Below are positions 11,246 to 22,737 of a stretch of 64,000 nt of DNA, in pieces. The translations under genes and the position numbers were made by a program. A model generated the notes under the pieces. It did no database searches. It was not told the DNA's origin and worked only from the letters and a program-made list of their open reading frames with translations. Numbering within the stretch: position 1 is the stretch's first letter; every line of letters begins with the position of its first letter. Origin of the DNA: Tupaia tana (lineage: Eukaryota; Chordata; Mammalia; Scandentia; Tupaiidae). The DNA lies in the NCBI GenBank assembly GCA_026018925.1, contig JAKSZU010000011.1, forward strand, positions 8,328,485 to 8,392,484. The letters are read 5' to 3'.

Positions 11246-11514
11246 GGGACCAGCAGTTAGCGTAATGGTTATGTTGCTGGACTCCTATGTAGTTGACCAC
11301 AGTTCAAGTGTCAGACTTGGTGGCTTAAGCTCACACCAGGTGCATGTGTGTGCCCAAGATCCCAAGAGGAGAATGGAAGAGAAGGGATTGCAGTATGGCC
11401 ATCCCCCCTGGGGGGTGATTTCTTGCTTTCTGTCTCTCTGTCTTTCGGGTGAGTGCACGTGCCCTATAGCAAAAACCTCTCCAAAAAGAGAAAAAATAAA
11501 TAAAATAAATAAAG
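11246..11514 (+). repeat. Family A SINE
   Basis: Starts GGGACCAGCAGTTAGCGTAA. CpG decay (CACAGTTCAAGTG in the B box) makes it older than the copy at 2803. The tail is (AAAT)n. GTACTTTTTC at 11236-11245 recurs at 11515-11524. Confidence 0.93.
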
Positions 11515-11524
11515 GTACTTTTTC

Positions 11525-12440
11525 ATCTGCTTTTTTTGTTTGTTTGGGGAAAGATCATTTTCCTTATATAGGTAGAATTCAATCCCAAGTATTATAATAC
11601 AAGGTGTAACAAAATAACTGCTAAGTAGAAGGAAAAGGGAAGATGGAGAAAGAAGCAGCAAGAAAGTGTAAGAGAAGAGAATGAAAATTCGACCCTTTGA
11701 TAATAATATCCTTTTCATATGGGCCAATCATTGGTGCTTCAGCTTCACGAATGGGACTGTCAAGAGCAAGTCTGCAACGTGGGTTGTATCTAAGTTCATA
11801 TGGCAGTTATCTTCTATATTTGAAATGCCAATTGATTATTAAAAACACATTTCTTCAGCTTTGACTACCATGTAATAGACAGGTAACTATTACATCGTTG
11901 TTAAACCCGAGTAAATATGGCTTATTGGAAACACATTTCTTTCCACTCAGCAATATGATTGTGTATGTATCTGTTACAGGAATCTTGAAACTCTATCAAT
12001 TTGTGCCAAAGATACATCTCTTTTCTTTTGAATTCAGAAGGTTCCAGATATTGTCTCAAACGGAGGACTATTCAACCCCCTGTAAGCATCTCAGTAATAA
12101 ATGATGACTGCTTCAACAGAAGTTTGGCAGTGTGTTTAATCACTCAGGATAATAACTGGAAACAAGAACACTCTACACATTAAAAGCAGATTTGTTCAAA
12201 GCATGTTGGCCACTTTGTGTCTAGACTGAACTACTGCTAGCTCAAACGTTCTGGACAAAAATTTGTAGCAACAAAACCTTTTTCAGGGGCGAATGAATCA
12301 CTCTGTGGGTAGGGCACATTTTTCCACCCAATGGATTTATGGTAGCATTCTGCCTTTCTTGGACTCAGGCTGTGCCCTGGAGCCCTGAGCTTTTGCTGTG
12401 TAACACAGGAAGGAAAAGTAGAAGAATTGAAAGATACCTA
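11525..12440. other. Unassigned sequence
   Basis: No gene or repeat assigned. An A/G-rich run lies at 11628-11680. ORFs do not exceed 90 codons. Confidence 0.5.
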
Positions 12441-12560
12441 CGAATTTGAAAACCATCTCCTAGCCTGACGTACTCATGCTACACAGACAAGCAAAAACTG
12501 AGGCAACTGGTTAGTTCAAGGCCATTATATCCAGGTTCTGGTCCATTTACTCTTTTCCAG
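12441..12560 (-). repeat. MIR fragment
   Basis: AAAAACTGAGGCAACTGGTTA then TTCAAGGCCATTAT and CCAGGTTCTGGTCCA follow the reverse-complement order of MIR (GAAACTGAGGC, AAGGTCACACAG, CCAGGTCT). Divergent. Confidence 0.45.
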
Positions 12561-12885
12561 AAAGAGATACACAAAATCTAAACACAGTAATGCATTACAT
12601 TTTCTTTTTCACCAAAGCAAAAGATGCTTTAGCATTCTAAACCCGAGCAGAGCGTAAAAGGCACTGGCTCTTTTATACTTATGCCCTACTTCATTTCAGT
12701 TTAAAATAACAAAGGAAATTATTTATATGGCAGTTGTAAAGTCAGTCAGGCATTTAGTGTGCCAGTGGGAAAAAAAACCCTGGTTTATTTCCCTACAGGT
12801 TAGTGAAGATGGTTCCCAGAGGGCCTGAAGAGCTCCCAACACTGTCCCATAGGCCTTCCCATAATCCAGCATCTAAAAGGGTAAT
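12561..12885. other. Unassigned sequence
   Basis: Nothing recognisable. AT-rich with no supported ORF. Confidence 0.5.
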
Positions 12886-12898
12886 ACTAAGATACTTC

Positions 12899-13181
12899 CT
12901 TTTTTATTCTTCTTTTTTTTTTTTTGGAAGAGGTTTTTGCTATAGGGCACGTGTGCTCGCCAGACAGACAGAGAGAGACAGAAAGACAGAAAGAGAGAAA
13001 TCACCCCCCAGGTGGGATGGCCACGCTGCAATCCCTTCTCCTCCATTCTCCTCTCGGAATCTTGGGCACCCATGCACACGCGCCCGGCATGAGTTTTAAG
13101 CCACCGGGTCCGGGACGCAAACCATGGTCGACTACATGTGAGTCCAGCAACATAGCCATTACGCTAACTGCTGGTCCCAAC
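12899..13181 (-). repeat. Family A SINE
   Basis: Reverse-strand full-length copy. The TSD ACTAAGATACTTC is at 12886-12898 and 13182-13194. The T-rich tail at 12900-12926 is interrupted by ATTC. Confidence 0.94.
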
Positions 13182-13389
13182 ACTAAGATACTTCTTTAAA
13201 GCAGTGTGTGTTTTAGTTCTGAACACACTGTCTATTCCAGTTGTTACTGACATTGGATCTCTTTTCTGGGTATGACAATAGACTTTGCTAAAAACTGATA
13301 CAGTTCTGTGACTTGTGAGAGATGGCCTCTCACCTGAGCTCCACAAGCCTAGTCAGCAGCATGGACATACACACTAAGTGTGACATTCA

Positions 13390-13640
13390 CACAGCACTCT
13401 ATCCCTCTTAGGCAGTCATCGCTGTTGAGAGCTTGGCGTGTGTGCCAGGCTCTCTTCAATGTTCTAGTGTGCATGAACTCAGTCTCCACAACAGTTCTAC
13501 GAAGTAGAGAAACCATCATTTTACATGGGATAGCAGAGAGGTGAATTAATTGTCCCCAAATCACGCAGTTAGGAAGTAGCAGAAGCAAGATCTGAGCCAA
13601 AACATTATGACTTCAGAACCTGAACTCCTTATCTTCAGAG
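13390..13640 (-). repeat. MIR SINE
   Basis: Shows TGTGTGCCAGGCTCTCTTCA, CTCCACAACAGTTCTACGAAG, ATTTTACATGGGATAGCAGAG and ACGCAGTTAGGAAGTAGCAG, the antisense MIR order from 3' tail to core. Confidence 0.85.
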
Positions 13641-13895
13641 TACAACTCTCTTTGGGTCGGAGTGTGGGTAATGATAATAAATGTGTATGTGTTGGCATTT
13701 TCTAAGCAACAATAGGTCAGAATAACTGAAACCATAGTCTAGGGGAAGTTCGACTAAACTATTATCGTGGCTTAATTCTCTATTTAAATGTTGAAGGTAA
13801 GTGTTTTACTTTAGCTAGCTTTAACCTTTTTGAAATGAACTATTTTTTGTTGCCATTTTTCTTTCAGTGGTTATTAGCAGATAAATCAGTGGATT

Positions 13896-14145
13896 CTTTC
13901 TTTCTTTCTTTCTTTTTTTTTTTTTTTAAAGTCAGATTTTTGCTCTAGGGTGCATGTGTTTGCTGGAGAGACAGAAAGGAAGAAATAACCCCCCAGGGGG
14001 GACAGCCCCACCACAATCCCTTCTCCTCTCAAGATTTTGGGCACGCATGCACACACGCCTGACGTGAGTTTTAAGTTGCTGCATCTGAGACTTGAACTGC
14101 AGTTGTTTACGTGGGAGTCCAGCGATACCATCTGCCGGTCTCTCA
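13896..14145 (-). repeat. SINE, intermediate between families A and D
   Basis: (TTTC)n and T tail, then TTTTTGCTCTAGGGTGCATG and the body CCCCCCAGGGGGGACAGC. The head side is truncated at GATACCATCTGCCGGTC, with about 20 bp of the A-box region lost. Confidence 0.82.
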
Positions 14146-14229
14146 ATGACTCAGTTCTATCAGTGATTATTGAATTGCAGCTAGACGTGAATAGAACCAA
14201 ATGGCTACCTAATGTCTGACCACGCTTAC

Positions 14230-14478
14230 ATGAAATGTCCAGAATAGATAAATCATAGACAGAAAGTAGATTGGAGGTTTCCAGGGGCTGAAAAGTGGGG
14301 AAGGGAGAGATTGTTAAAGGGCACAAGGACTAGTTTTGAGGTGATGAACATGTTCTGGAATTAGATGGCCATGATGATTGCACAACTTTGTGAATGTACT
14401 AAAGATTACAAAACTGTACACTTTAAAAGTGTGAATTTTATGGTTTATGAGTTATGTCTCAATTTTTTAAATTTAACT
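14230..14478 (+). mobile_element. L1M 3' UTR fragment
   Basis: GATTGGAGGTTTCCAGGGGC, GATGATTGCACAACTTTGTG, ACAAAACTGTACACTTTAAA and the A-rich end recall the well-known 3' terminus of old mammalian L1M elements in sense. A family D SINE follows the A-rich end. Confidence 0.6.
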
Positions 14479-14481
14479 TAA

Positions 14482-14742
14482 AGGGGCTAACACGTGATAT
14501 GGTGCTTAAGGCACTGGACTCCCACATGGCCATCTGTGGTTGGAATCCCAGACCTGGTGACTTGAAAATCACGCGGGTGTGTGTGTGCATGCCCGAAGTC
14601 CTGAGAGAAGAATGGAGGAGATGGGATTCCAGCTTGACCAATCTTCCCCAAGGGGTGATTTCTCACTTTCCCCCTCTTCCTCTCTTCCTGGTGAGTGCAC
14701 AAGCCCCCATGGCAATATATATGCAATTTTTTAAAAGAAAAT
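14482..14742 (+). repeat. tRNA-derived SINE, family D
   Basis: Head GGGGCTAACACGTGATATGG, linker GACTTGAAAATCACGCGGG and tail TTTTTTAAAAGAAAATAG. Confidence 0.83.
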
Positions 14743-15599
14743 AGGTGATTCAAGGGCCCCCCTGTCAGGAGCCTGGTCACTATATTTTGACATTTATCTA
14801 TTTGAGGAACTACACATAGAAAAGCGGAGAGAAAAAACTCATACCCTTAGGAGGGTAGTGAATAACCTTTTAATGCGTTAGATTAGCAGAAACATCCAAT
14901 ACAACAAATAATTGCTGAGTAAGATTCAGATGCAAAGCACAAAGTTATGTGGCTACTGACTGTGAAAACTGATAGTTCTACTGCAGGGACGGCTAAGTTA
15001 GAAGAGAAGACAGACCTAGTTCATGGTGAGGTTGGGAAACTGCTACCAGAGGTGTGGCCTCAGAATCCTCCTGACGCTGGGGCTCAAGGACGGGAAGCAG
15101 CCTAGAGTTAGGCACCCCCTCTCCAGATCCAACTATGCAATTCAATGGGTCTTTCTCCCATTGTTTAAAGGATGCTCGCTGAAATCGCCAGAAGGAGATG
15201 AATCATTTGGAACGGCATGGTAATAATGTGAAGAAGTGACCAGACGCTCAAGTTTCTCCTCTGGACACACTGCCCATGTTTTAGTGCACCTGGCAGGCAT
15301 GACCTCTGATCCAAAGAGACGTTGGGGAACACGGTGTAGAAGGAAAGGAAGTATGTAATTTGGAAAAAGAGATCATTTAGAACAAGACTGTAGTAACTAC
15401 GGTTATGATTCCCTCCATCCACACTACATGTCTCTTTGGTGATAGAGAGGCTCAAAATGGTTTTATCACTATCCCTCTTCTGCCTCGTGGTGATGTGTTG
15501 AACAATTCCGAAACTGTCTAGGCACTGCAGTCACCAGACGTTCTCATTACCAGCCGTGATCTACTTTCAGAAATAAAAAGTCTGTGTCATCTAGCCACA
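14743..15599. other. Unassigned sequence
   Basis: No gene or repeat recognised. Small ORFs up to 96 codons lack familiar motifs. Confidence 0.5.
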
Positions 15600-15722
15600 G
15601 TGAAGACTTCAGTCTTGTATTTAATGCCACCAAATTGTACACTTGCAAATGGTTACAATGATACATGTTATATCACATATTTTAACACAATAAAGATGTT
15701 TCATTAACAAAAACAAAACATA
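15600..15722 (+). mobile_element. L1M 3' end fragment
   Basis: AATGCCACCAAATTGTACAC followed by ACAATAAAGATG and an A-rich end resembles the same L1M terminus as 14230-14478, cut shorter at its 5' side. Confidence 0.5.
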
Positions 15723-16084
15723 AACAACATTCAATCTCATAGCCAACATATTTTCTCCATTTCTTTTAAATCAGGCCTGCCTCCTGCACCAGAGGTTGTC
15801 ACAGGGGAGCCTCTATTTTCCCATTTTACTTCTCATCATCATTCTTCTGCTTCTGGTTTCTCTGAGGTCATGGCAGAGGGAGCAGGATTAGAGGGAAAAG
15901 GCACAAAGCTTTGTAACTTGATAAATGCTCTTGTCGTCTGACTTGGCCACAGGTGTCCTCTGTGTGGCAGGCACCCTCCAATGTGCAGGAAGGGGCTCAG
16001 AAAGTCCCTGAAGGAACTCTCCTGGTTGTCTTCTTTCCTGATGGGGTAGATGTGCCACGTACATTCTTTTCCCCTCAATGCTGT
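15723..16084. other. Unassigned sequence
   Basis: Contains a C/T-rich segment but no repeat or exon I can support. Confidence 0.45.
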
Positions 16085-16565
16085 ATTCATCTTGCCTTTT
16101 TATTTCTGTAATTGGTGCTTTGCTTTCTTGGGGTCTTACTGACCCTGAACGGACTGGCTTTCCCAGAACTAGCCATTTCCTAGAGGTAGTAAAGGACTAG
16201 CCCCAGTATTTGACTTTACATACAAATTTGCCAACCCGGAGCTCTCACACCCCACCAGGAGCATTATTAGGCTCTCATACTTAGAGCACTGGCCTAATTA
16301 CTGTGGGGTCAGGTCTCAGACAACTAAAGACAGCTCCTGTGCCCCAGTCCCTGTGGAGATCATGCACACTAACAGTCCCAAATCTTCTTGCCCTGTCACT
16401 CCCCTTTCTTCCAACAGAAACCGCAATAAAGTTCTTGCTCCCATTTCCCCCTTGCTCCCGCTGCCTCCTGACCAACTCTGGTGCTTCTCTGTGTGGCCCC
16501 GCATGGACTGCATGCTCCTCCTTTTGGGAACTGTGAATAACCAGAGCAGTCACCTCTAGATCTGT
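16085..16565 (+). repeat. Candidate solo LTR of an old endogenous retrovirus
   Basis: A poly(A) signal CAATAAAG (16425-16432) is followed by a T/C-rich segment, then GTGTGGCCCCGCATGGACTG and TTTTGGGAACTGTGAATAA, a combination typical of the R/U5 part of class I mammalian LTRs. There is no gag, pol or env next to it. Terminal TG/CA and a target duplication were not defined. Confidence 0.35.
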
Positions 16566-16601
16566 TGGCCTCACCATACCTGCATAATAATACAATCTAC
16601 A

Positions 16602-16848
16602 TTTTTCTTTGAGAGAGAAATTTTTGCTATAGGGTGTGTGCACTTGCCAGAGAGACAGAAGGAAGGAAAGTGAAAAATCACTCCCCAGGGAGTTGGCCAA
16701 GTTGCAATCTCTTCTCCTCCACTCTCCTCTCAAGATCTTACGCACACATGTGCATGCATACGTGCCTGGTGTGAGTTTCAAGCCTCCAGGTCCAGGACTC
16801 GAACCATGGTAGGCCATATGGAAGTCCAGCACCTTAACCACCAGGCCA
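16602..16848 (-). repeat. tRNA-derived SINE, family D
   Basis: TTTTTGCTATAGGGTGTGTG at the tail side and GACTCGAACCATGG (reverse B box) near the head. ACAATCTAC is present at both flanks (16591 and 16848), a possible TSD. Confidence 0.85.
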
Positions 16849-17116
16849 CAATCTACCTTTTCAAACAATTTCTCTTTCACTTACTACCGGTATAGGAAAG
16901 TCAGTGTCTCACACTCCTCTCTTAGCCTTGCCCTCCTGGGCTGGTCAAACAAAACATCCACTGCAATATTCTCTGGGCAAGAAGAAAACCTTTATGGATA
17001 CCTTGAACTTGGTGTGACCCTTCACAGATTCTACCAGAGGACTTTTTTCCTGCAGCCCATTCTGGTGACAGCATGCAGAAGAGCTCCCAGGCTTCAGAGG
17101 CTCTACCTGTGAAGAG

Positions 17117-17320
17117 GGCCAGCCTGTGGTGTGCTGGTTCAGGCAGCAGGATCCCACATGGCTGACTTTGAGGTTCGAGGCCTGGGCCTGCCAGCTTGAA
17201 AAACACACATGCCCCAAATTCCAGGACAAGAATAGAGAAGGGATGGCATCATGCTCCCCGGTCCCTGAGGGTGATTTCTCTCTCTTTCTCTTTGAATATA
17301 TACATGTGCCAAATACAGTC
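17117..17320 (+). repeat. tRNA-derived SINE, family D
   Basis: GGGCCAGCCTGTGGTGTGCT head and linker CAGCTTGAAAAACACACATG. It stops after TTTGAATATATACATGTGCC without an A tail, so the 3' end is eroded. Confidence 0.75.
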
Positions 17321-17324
17321 TAAA

Positions 17325-17465
17325 CACTTACCTGGATTACCTCATTTAGTCCTCACGATCAACATATAAGGAAATACTTTCATTACCCTAGATTCACTAC
17401 TAAAAAACTGAGGCTCAAATATTAAATGACTTCCCAAGCTCACAAAACTGGTGTGTGTTGGGTAA
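17325..17465 (-). repeat. MIR fragment
   Basis: ACCTCATTTAGTCCTCACGA, CATTACCCTAGATTCACTAC, AAAAAACTGAGGCTCAAA and CCCAAGCTCACAAAACTGGT follow the antisense MIR order. Confidence 0.8.
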
Positions 17466-17507
17466 GAATTTGTGCTGTCTGTCCTCAACACCCTTATTCT
17501 ATTCACT

Positions 17508-17688
17508 TTTTAAAAAGAATTATTTATTTAATTTTGTATATCATTGTCATTATTTTTTAATTGGACCAGAGAGAGACAGAGAAAGAGAGGGCAAGTGAGA
17601 AAGCAAGCCGCCATGTTTGGGACTCAAACTGCAATCGGCCATGTGGGAGTCCAACACCTTAACCACCATGCCACCTGCTGGCCCCAGC
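17508..17688 (-). repeat. tRNA-derived SINE, family B
   Basis: TTATTTATTTAATTTTGTAT and TTTAATTGGACCAGAGAGAG at the tail side. The head reads GGGGCCAGCAGGTGGCATGG on the minus strand, a full CTCF-like core. Confidence 0.88.
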
Positions 17689-18054
17689 ATCCTTATTTTA
17701 GCTACTCTGTTAATACAAAATACCACTTATGCTCTCAGAAAAAGATTTGAGATACAGTCCTGAACAAAGAAATTCGGGGTTTTCATTACATAAATTTTCA
17801 CACCAAATATTAAGTGGTGGCATTGAATAGACAATTCAGCACGTATTTTGGAGTGAGGCAGATGTGAGAATCCAGAGTCAATTGTTGTACACTGAATCCA
17901 AGTCTGCTGATAAGAGAGTGACTTTCTATGCCAGTTCTTAGCCTCCTCTTCAGGATGAAGGTTCTTTTCAAAGATAATAAGATAACACACAAGATCTCTA
18001 GAATGGTGTGTGGCTCAGAGAACGTGTAAAAAGAAGAGTATATGTGTCTAAAGC
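17689..18054. other. Unassigned sequence
   Basis: No repeat or exon recognised. Confidence 0.5.
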
Positions 18055-18275
18055 AATGAATTGCATCATGTATATGAAACTCAAAGCCAGAGGTCAGCAG
18101 CAAACTCTGGGTTGGACCCCCCATCTCTGCCATGTATAGTTATGTGATCCTGGCCACATTATTCAGTTATTCCATGCTACAGTTTCCCTATCCAGAAAAA
18201 CAGGAATGTATAAGTAATTATTTCACAGCATAGTCAGGAAAATTAAATGAGTTGTTATTGTTAAAGGACTTAAAG
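18055..18275 (+). repeat. MIR SINE
   Basis: TCTGCCATGTATAGTTATGTGATCC is condensed MIR core. Then CTACAGTTTCCCTATCCAG, AATTATTTCACAGCATAGT and AAAATTAAATGAGTTGT give the sense 3' half. Confidence 0.8.
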
Positions 18276-18338
18276 CAGATCTTTACAAACAGATAGTAAA
18301 TACACATTCCATATAAGCTTTGTTAAAGATAAAACTAG

Positions 18339-18620
18339 GGAGACCAGCAGTTGGCATAATGACTATGTTGCTGAACTCCCATGTAGTCGACGGTGGTTTG
18401 AGTCCCAGACCCAGTGGCTTAAACTCACGCCAGGTGTGTGTGCGTGCGTGCCCAAGATCCTGAGAGGAGAATGGAGGAGAAGGGATTGTGGCATGGCCTA
18501 CCACCCCGGGGGGTGATTTCTCACTTTCTGTCTCTCTGTCTCTCTCTGTCTTTCTGGTGAGTGCATGTGCCTTATAGCAAAAATCCTCAAAAAAGTCCTC
18601 AAAAAAAAAAAAAAAAAAAA
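18339..18620 (+). repeat. Family A SINE
   Basis: AGACCAGCAGTTGGCATAAT head and a duplicated CCTCAAAAAAGTCCTC tail motif before a 24-nt A run. AAAGATAAAACT flanks it near 18326 and 18621. Confidence 0.93.
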
Positions 18621-18658
18621 AAAGATAAAACTTGGTACCTACGAGATGTAAATCAACA

Positions 18659-18945
18659 GGGCTAACTCTGTGACATGGTGGTTAAGGGAGCTGGATCCCA
18701 CATAATCAACTAACCACACAGTTCAAGTCCTAGCCCCAGCAGCTTGAAAAATACAAGCCAGGCACATGTGCATGCCCCCCAAATCCCAACTGGATAAAGA
18801 TGTGGTGAAATGATTGTGGTGTGACCATGCCCCATTGGAGGTGCTTTTCCCTTCTCCCTCCCTCTCTCTCTCTCTCTCTTTTCTCTCTGACTCTCTCCAG
18901 CAAATGCACTTACCCTCTAAGGTAAAGAAAAAAAAACACATAAAT
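18659..18945 (+). repeat. tRNA-derived SINE, family D
   Basis: GGGCTAACTCTGTGACATGG head, CAGTTCAAGTCCTAG B box, (CT)n of about 20 nt near 18862, and GGTAAAGAAAAAAAAAC at the end. It lies head-to-tail behind the previous SINE. Confidence 0.85.
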
Positions 18946-19589
18946 TGCAAATAGCCCCAATTTTTTCATTTCACAGGTCAATTAGCTTACAGATCAAAAG
19001 TAAGTCTTTAGCTTAATGCGTACCTCACAATGGAAGTGTCTAGAAGTGCTTTCTTCCAGTGAAGATGCCACTTCTCATTTAGAGCCCCTGGAGAGAAATG
19101 TCCAGTGAGAAGACAGATGGGACAGATAAAATTCTAAGGCCTATTTAGTCATTTAGTCCCCACAATGAGCTAATAGAATGAAAATTGACATGAGTTTCCA
19201 CATGTCTCACTGCAAGGAACAAGAAAAGCTTCCCTCAAAGTAGATCTACCAGGGCTTCCTGACAGGTCTGCCCATGAGGAACTGAGGCCCAGAGTTTGGC
19301 TAGCAAGGAAAGCTAGGAACTCGAGGTCAGTAAGATGAGGGATTTAGTGACTGATGACCTGACTAGTACTGAATGCCGAGCACATAGCAAAGTCCTCGGG
19401 AACTAGTTAAAGTGAGAAACACAAAGAGGTTTATCAGTGAGTCTGGAGCCTAGGCTGGATTCATGAAAAACTATGTTGAGCATCATGAGGGAAAAGACAG
19501 GATGACAAAGAATCTGTCTCTGGGGTTACTCCCTGCCTAGGCTGTATGGCAGCAGAGGCGGCTGCCATGTTGGCCAACTCTGCCCCATA
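18946..19589. other. Unassigned sequence
   Basis: No gene recognised. GAACTGAGGCCCAGAGTTTGG near 19279 may be a MIR trace in antisense, but too little remains to call. Confidence 0.45.
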
Positions 19590-19860
19590 TTAATGCAGGG
19601 ATTGATAACATGATCAAATCACTGCCCTGGAACCAGAAGGCCTATATGTGAATCTTACTACAGGCGTGTCTCATTATACTTACTTGTGCAAAATGATAGC
19701 TGTAATTATTTCCCTGTCTACTTCACAAGGTTATTGGAAGCAAATAAAATAATAGATGCAAAAGAGAATAATAGATGTAAGAAGCAATGTGTCATTCAAG
19801 TGCAAATTAGTCTAAGCTGCACTCAGGTCCATTTTGCAAATAGGCAACAGATAAAGTATA
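19590..19860 (+). repeat. MIR SINE
   Basis: Core GGAACCAGAAGGCCTATATG, then GTGCAAAATGATAGCTGTAA, CTACTTCACAAGGTTATTGG and AAGCAAATAAAATAATAGATG, in sense order. Confidence 0.7.
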
Positions 19861-20304
19861 AACAGATAGGTACTTCCTAGGTGAAAACATTCTTATAATT
19901 TCTTTCCATTACAAAATAATATTTTGCTGAAAGCATGGAAGAAATAAATTAAGTGCTGAGAAAATTTTAAAAATGAATAAATAAATAAATAATTGTCTTT
20001 ATGACATCCCATCATATAGAGTTGGATTGGTTTTTGTTTGTTTCATATGAAACCTGAAAAGTCTTGTGGTAGTTTTCTTTTTGAGGTCACAAAACTCTGT
20101 GGCTGGTTCTCCCTGAAGTAGTTGCTCTAGAATCAAGCGTATAGAACATTGTACAAATAGAAGAAAGGAGGTGAAAGGTGAAGACTCCAAGATTTACCGC
20201 AAGGAGACTAAAGTGCTCTAAATAAGCACTTAACAGGAATTTGGGCAGGAAAATGTTGAGAAAGGGAAAAGAGAAAAAACATGGGTAAAGACAATGATTA
20301 ATTC
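19861..20304. other. Unassigned sequence
   Basis: An (AAAT)n run lies at 19971-19991. Nothing else recognised. Confidence 0.5.
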
Positions 20305-20440
20305 TATGAGGGGACAGCAACAAGTTTATGAAAAATGGAATCAAAATAACAATTTATTTTGGTGCAAGAATTTTTGAAATCTATACACAGGTTCTTCATA
20401 GTACTCATTTTCTATGAACTTTTTAAAGACCTCTTTATAT
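20305..20440. mobile_element. Mariner-type MITE, copy 2
   Basis: Left arm GAGGGGACAGCAACAAGTTT then ATGAAAAATGGAATCAAAAT. The right arm TTTTCTATGAACTTTTTAAA then GACCTCTTTATA is its imperfect complement. Length is about 136 bp, as in the other copies. Confidence 0.65.
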
Positions 20441-20474
20441 GTATCAACTTAACTATGCTAAATTGCACATTTGT

Positions 20475-21970
20475 CTAATCCCAAAATATATTATGAAGTT
20501 GTGATAATGAAAGCAGCATGGTGTTGGCACCAAAACAGGTGGTAGACCAGTGGAACAGAATTGAAGACCTAGTTGTAAACCCCAAAATATACAGCAAACT
20601 GATTTTCAACAAAGAGCACAAGACAACCCAAAGGAAAAAAATCTCTTCAGCAACTGGTGCTGGAAAAACAATATCCACTTGCAGAAAATGAAACTGAACT
20701 CCTATCTCTCATCATTAACAACAATTAACTCAAAATGGATCAAAGATCTAAACATAAAACCTCAAACTATAAAACTACTGGTGCAAAACGTAGGAGAAAC
20801 TCTTGGAAACATCAGAGTAGGCAAAGACTTCTTAAATAAGATCTCTAAAGCACAGGCAAAAAGTGGGAAAATAGACAAGTAGGATTACATCAGATTAAAA
20901 AGCTTCTGCACAGTGAAAGAAATAATCATTAGAGAGAAAGCCAACCATCCAAATAGGAGAGTGTATTTGCAAACTATGCCTCAGATAAGGGACTGATAAC
21001 CAGAGTTAACAGGGAACTCAAGCAGATTTCTATTCACCAAACTTACAATCTAATTAAAATATGGGAAAATGAGCTGAGCAGACAATTCTCCAAAGAAGAC
21101 ATATAAACAGCCAAAAAGCATATGAAGAAATGTTCAACATCACTTATCATAAGAGAAATGCAAATCAAAACCACAATGAGATACCATCTAACCCAAATCA
21201 GAATGGCTAAGATTAAAAGAAATAAAGAATGATGAGTGCTGGCAAGGCTGCAATGAAAAGGGAACCCTCCTACTCTGTTGGTGAGAATGTAAATTAGTAC
21301 AGTCACTGTAGAGAACGATATGGTTCCTCAAAAACCTGGAAATTTAACTGCCACACAATCCAGCATTTCCACTCCTAGGTATCTACCCAAAGGATAGGAA
21401 TACACTCAGTCATAAAAACACTTGCACATCCATGTTTATTGCAGCATTATTCACAATTGCTGAATAAACTCAAATGTCCATGAACAGATGAATGGATTGA
21501 AAAAGTGTGGCACATATACACTATGGAATATTACTCAGCCATAAAAAATGAGACATTGGCATTTGATAGTAAGTGGATGAATATGGAAGATTTAATGCTA
21601 AACAGAGTAAACCAGACTAAGAAATAGGCATTGTACGTATCCCTTAATAAATACCAAATGTCTGAACTTCATGGCAGAAGCGAAAAAAACTGGAAGGTAT
21701 GAAAGCATGGAGAGCAACCGTGGATGCTAGAGATAGGGTACAAGGAGGGTGGGCAATGGGGGGGCAGAAGGGAGGGAATCAAGGGAAAAAGAAAAAAAAA
21801 ACATTTAACAAACACAAAAATGGAAAATTATCTGTTGATGATAATGTGTATAGTGATATCTTTGACTGGACTACCATGCAATGTATTCACGTTAGGAAAA
21901 TTCATTTTGTGTGATATAAAGATGTAGAGTGATTAAGTGTAAGAAAATATGAAAATAAAAGCAAGAAATA
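20475..21970 (+). mobile_element. 5'-truncated L1 copy (ORF2 C-terminal part and 3' UTR)
   Basis: Conceptual translation starts at the region equal to about residue 878 of the intact ORF2 at 57111-60992 (PKIYY motif) and continues through [15 protein letters not shown] and KPQTIKLL, ending near 21697 with a YDSEKNW-like end. Stops and frameshifts (for example near 20880) show it is dead. A purine/G-rich segment (21747-21800) and an A-rich end near 21960 are typical of an L1 3' UTR. Classic 5' truncation during reverse transcription; older than the full-length copy. Confidence 0.88.
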
Positions 21971-21971
21971 C

Positions 21972-22002
<31 letters not shown>

Positions 22003-22036
22003 TATATATACTATATGTATATATATGTACACATAC
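21971..22036. repeat. (TG)n/(TA)n microsatellite
   Basis: GTGTGTGTGTGTGTGTGTGT then TATATATATGTATATATAC. It lies at the A-rich end of the preceding L1, a usual place for tail-derived microsatellites. Confidence 0.9.
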
Positions 22037-22089
22037 AAGGTATTAATAGATAGATATAAGATTAAACATTCAGTAAAGCAGATCACATT

Positions 22090-22381
22090 CTATAATATGG
22101 GTGGACCTCATCTAATCAGTAGAAGGTCTAAAAAGCAAAGACTGTTTCCTAAAGGAGGAATTCTCCTGCAGACTGCAGCATAGAAACTCTGCCTGAGTTT
22201 CCAGCCTGCAAGTCTACCCTAAAGATGTCAGACTTTCCCCTCATCATGTATGCAAATTCCTTAAAGTAAATCTCTCTTGATACGTATACAAATACATATC
22301 ATATATTAAGAGAAAGAGACAAAAACATAGACATCTTTCTATATTATCTATCTATATCTATCATCTATCTATCCATCTATC

Positions 22382-22465
<84 letters not shown>

Positions 22466-22570
22466 ATCTATCTATCTATCTATGTATCTATCTATCTATA
22501 TCTAGCTAGCTAGCTAGCTAGCTAGCTAATTTCGTTGGTGCTGTTTCTCTGGAGAGCCTTAAAGAATACA
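22090..22570 (+). repeat. MLT2-like ERVL LTR, 5' truncated
   Basis: Order of CTCATCTAATCAGTAGAAGG, GCCTGAGTTTCCAGCCTGC, AATTCCTTAAAGTAAATCTC, an internal microsatellite and GCTGTTTCTCTGGAGAGCC ending AATACA is that of MLT2-type LTRs in sense. Only non-coding LTR sequence is present. The poly(A) signal is mutated (AGTAAA). The internal tetranucleotide has expanded (22338-22527). Confidence 0.7.
22338..22527. repeat. (TCTA)n with terminal (CTAG)n
   Basis: About 160 bp of TCTA units with few interruptions (CATC, GTAT), ending in AGCTAGCTAGCTAGCTAGCT, which is self-complementary. Likely highly variable in length. Confidence 0.95.
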
Positions 22571-22737
22571 AGTGATCACCAAGAGACTGACAAGGGTGAG
22601 ACAGAGACATGCCTACTGTGAAGACTTCCTGGACAGGGTGAATAGCCAGAGGGTGCTGAGGGCTGTGAGTCTCACCATATCATCCAGTGAAGGTGCTATA
22701 CACAAATACACTTTTTGTGTGTGGTGGATTAGGGACT

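Noticed and set aside
20475-21697. Functional ORF2 or cellular gene
   Set aside because: Stops and frameshifts throughout; a 5'-truncated, dead L1 copy.
22338-22527. CRISPR-like or satellite array
   Set aside because: Plain tetranucleotide microsatellite without spacers.
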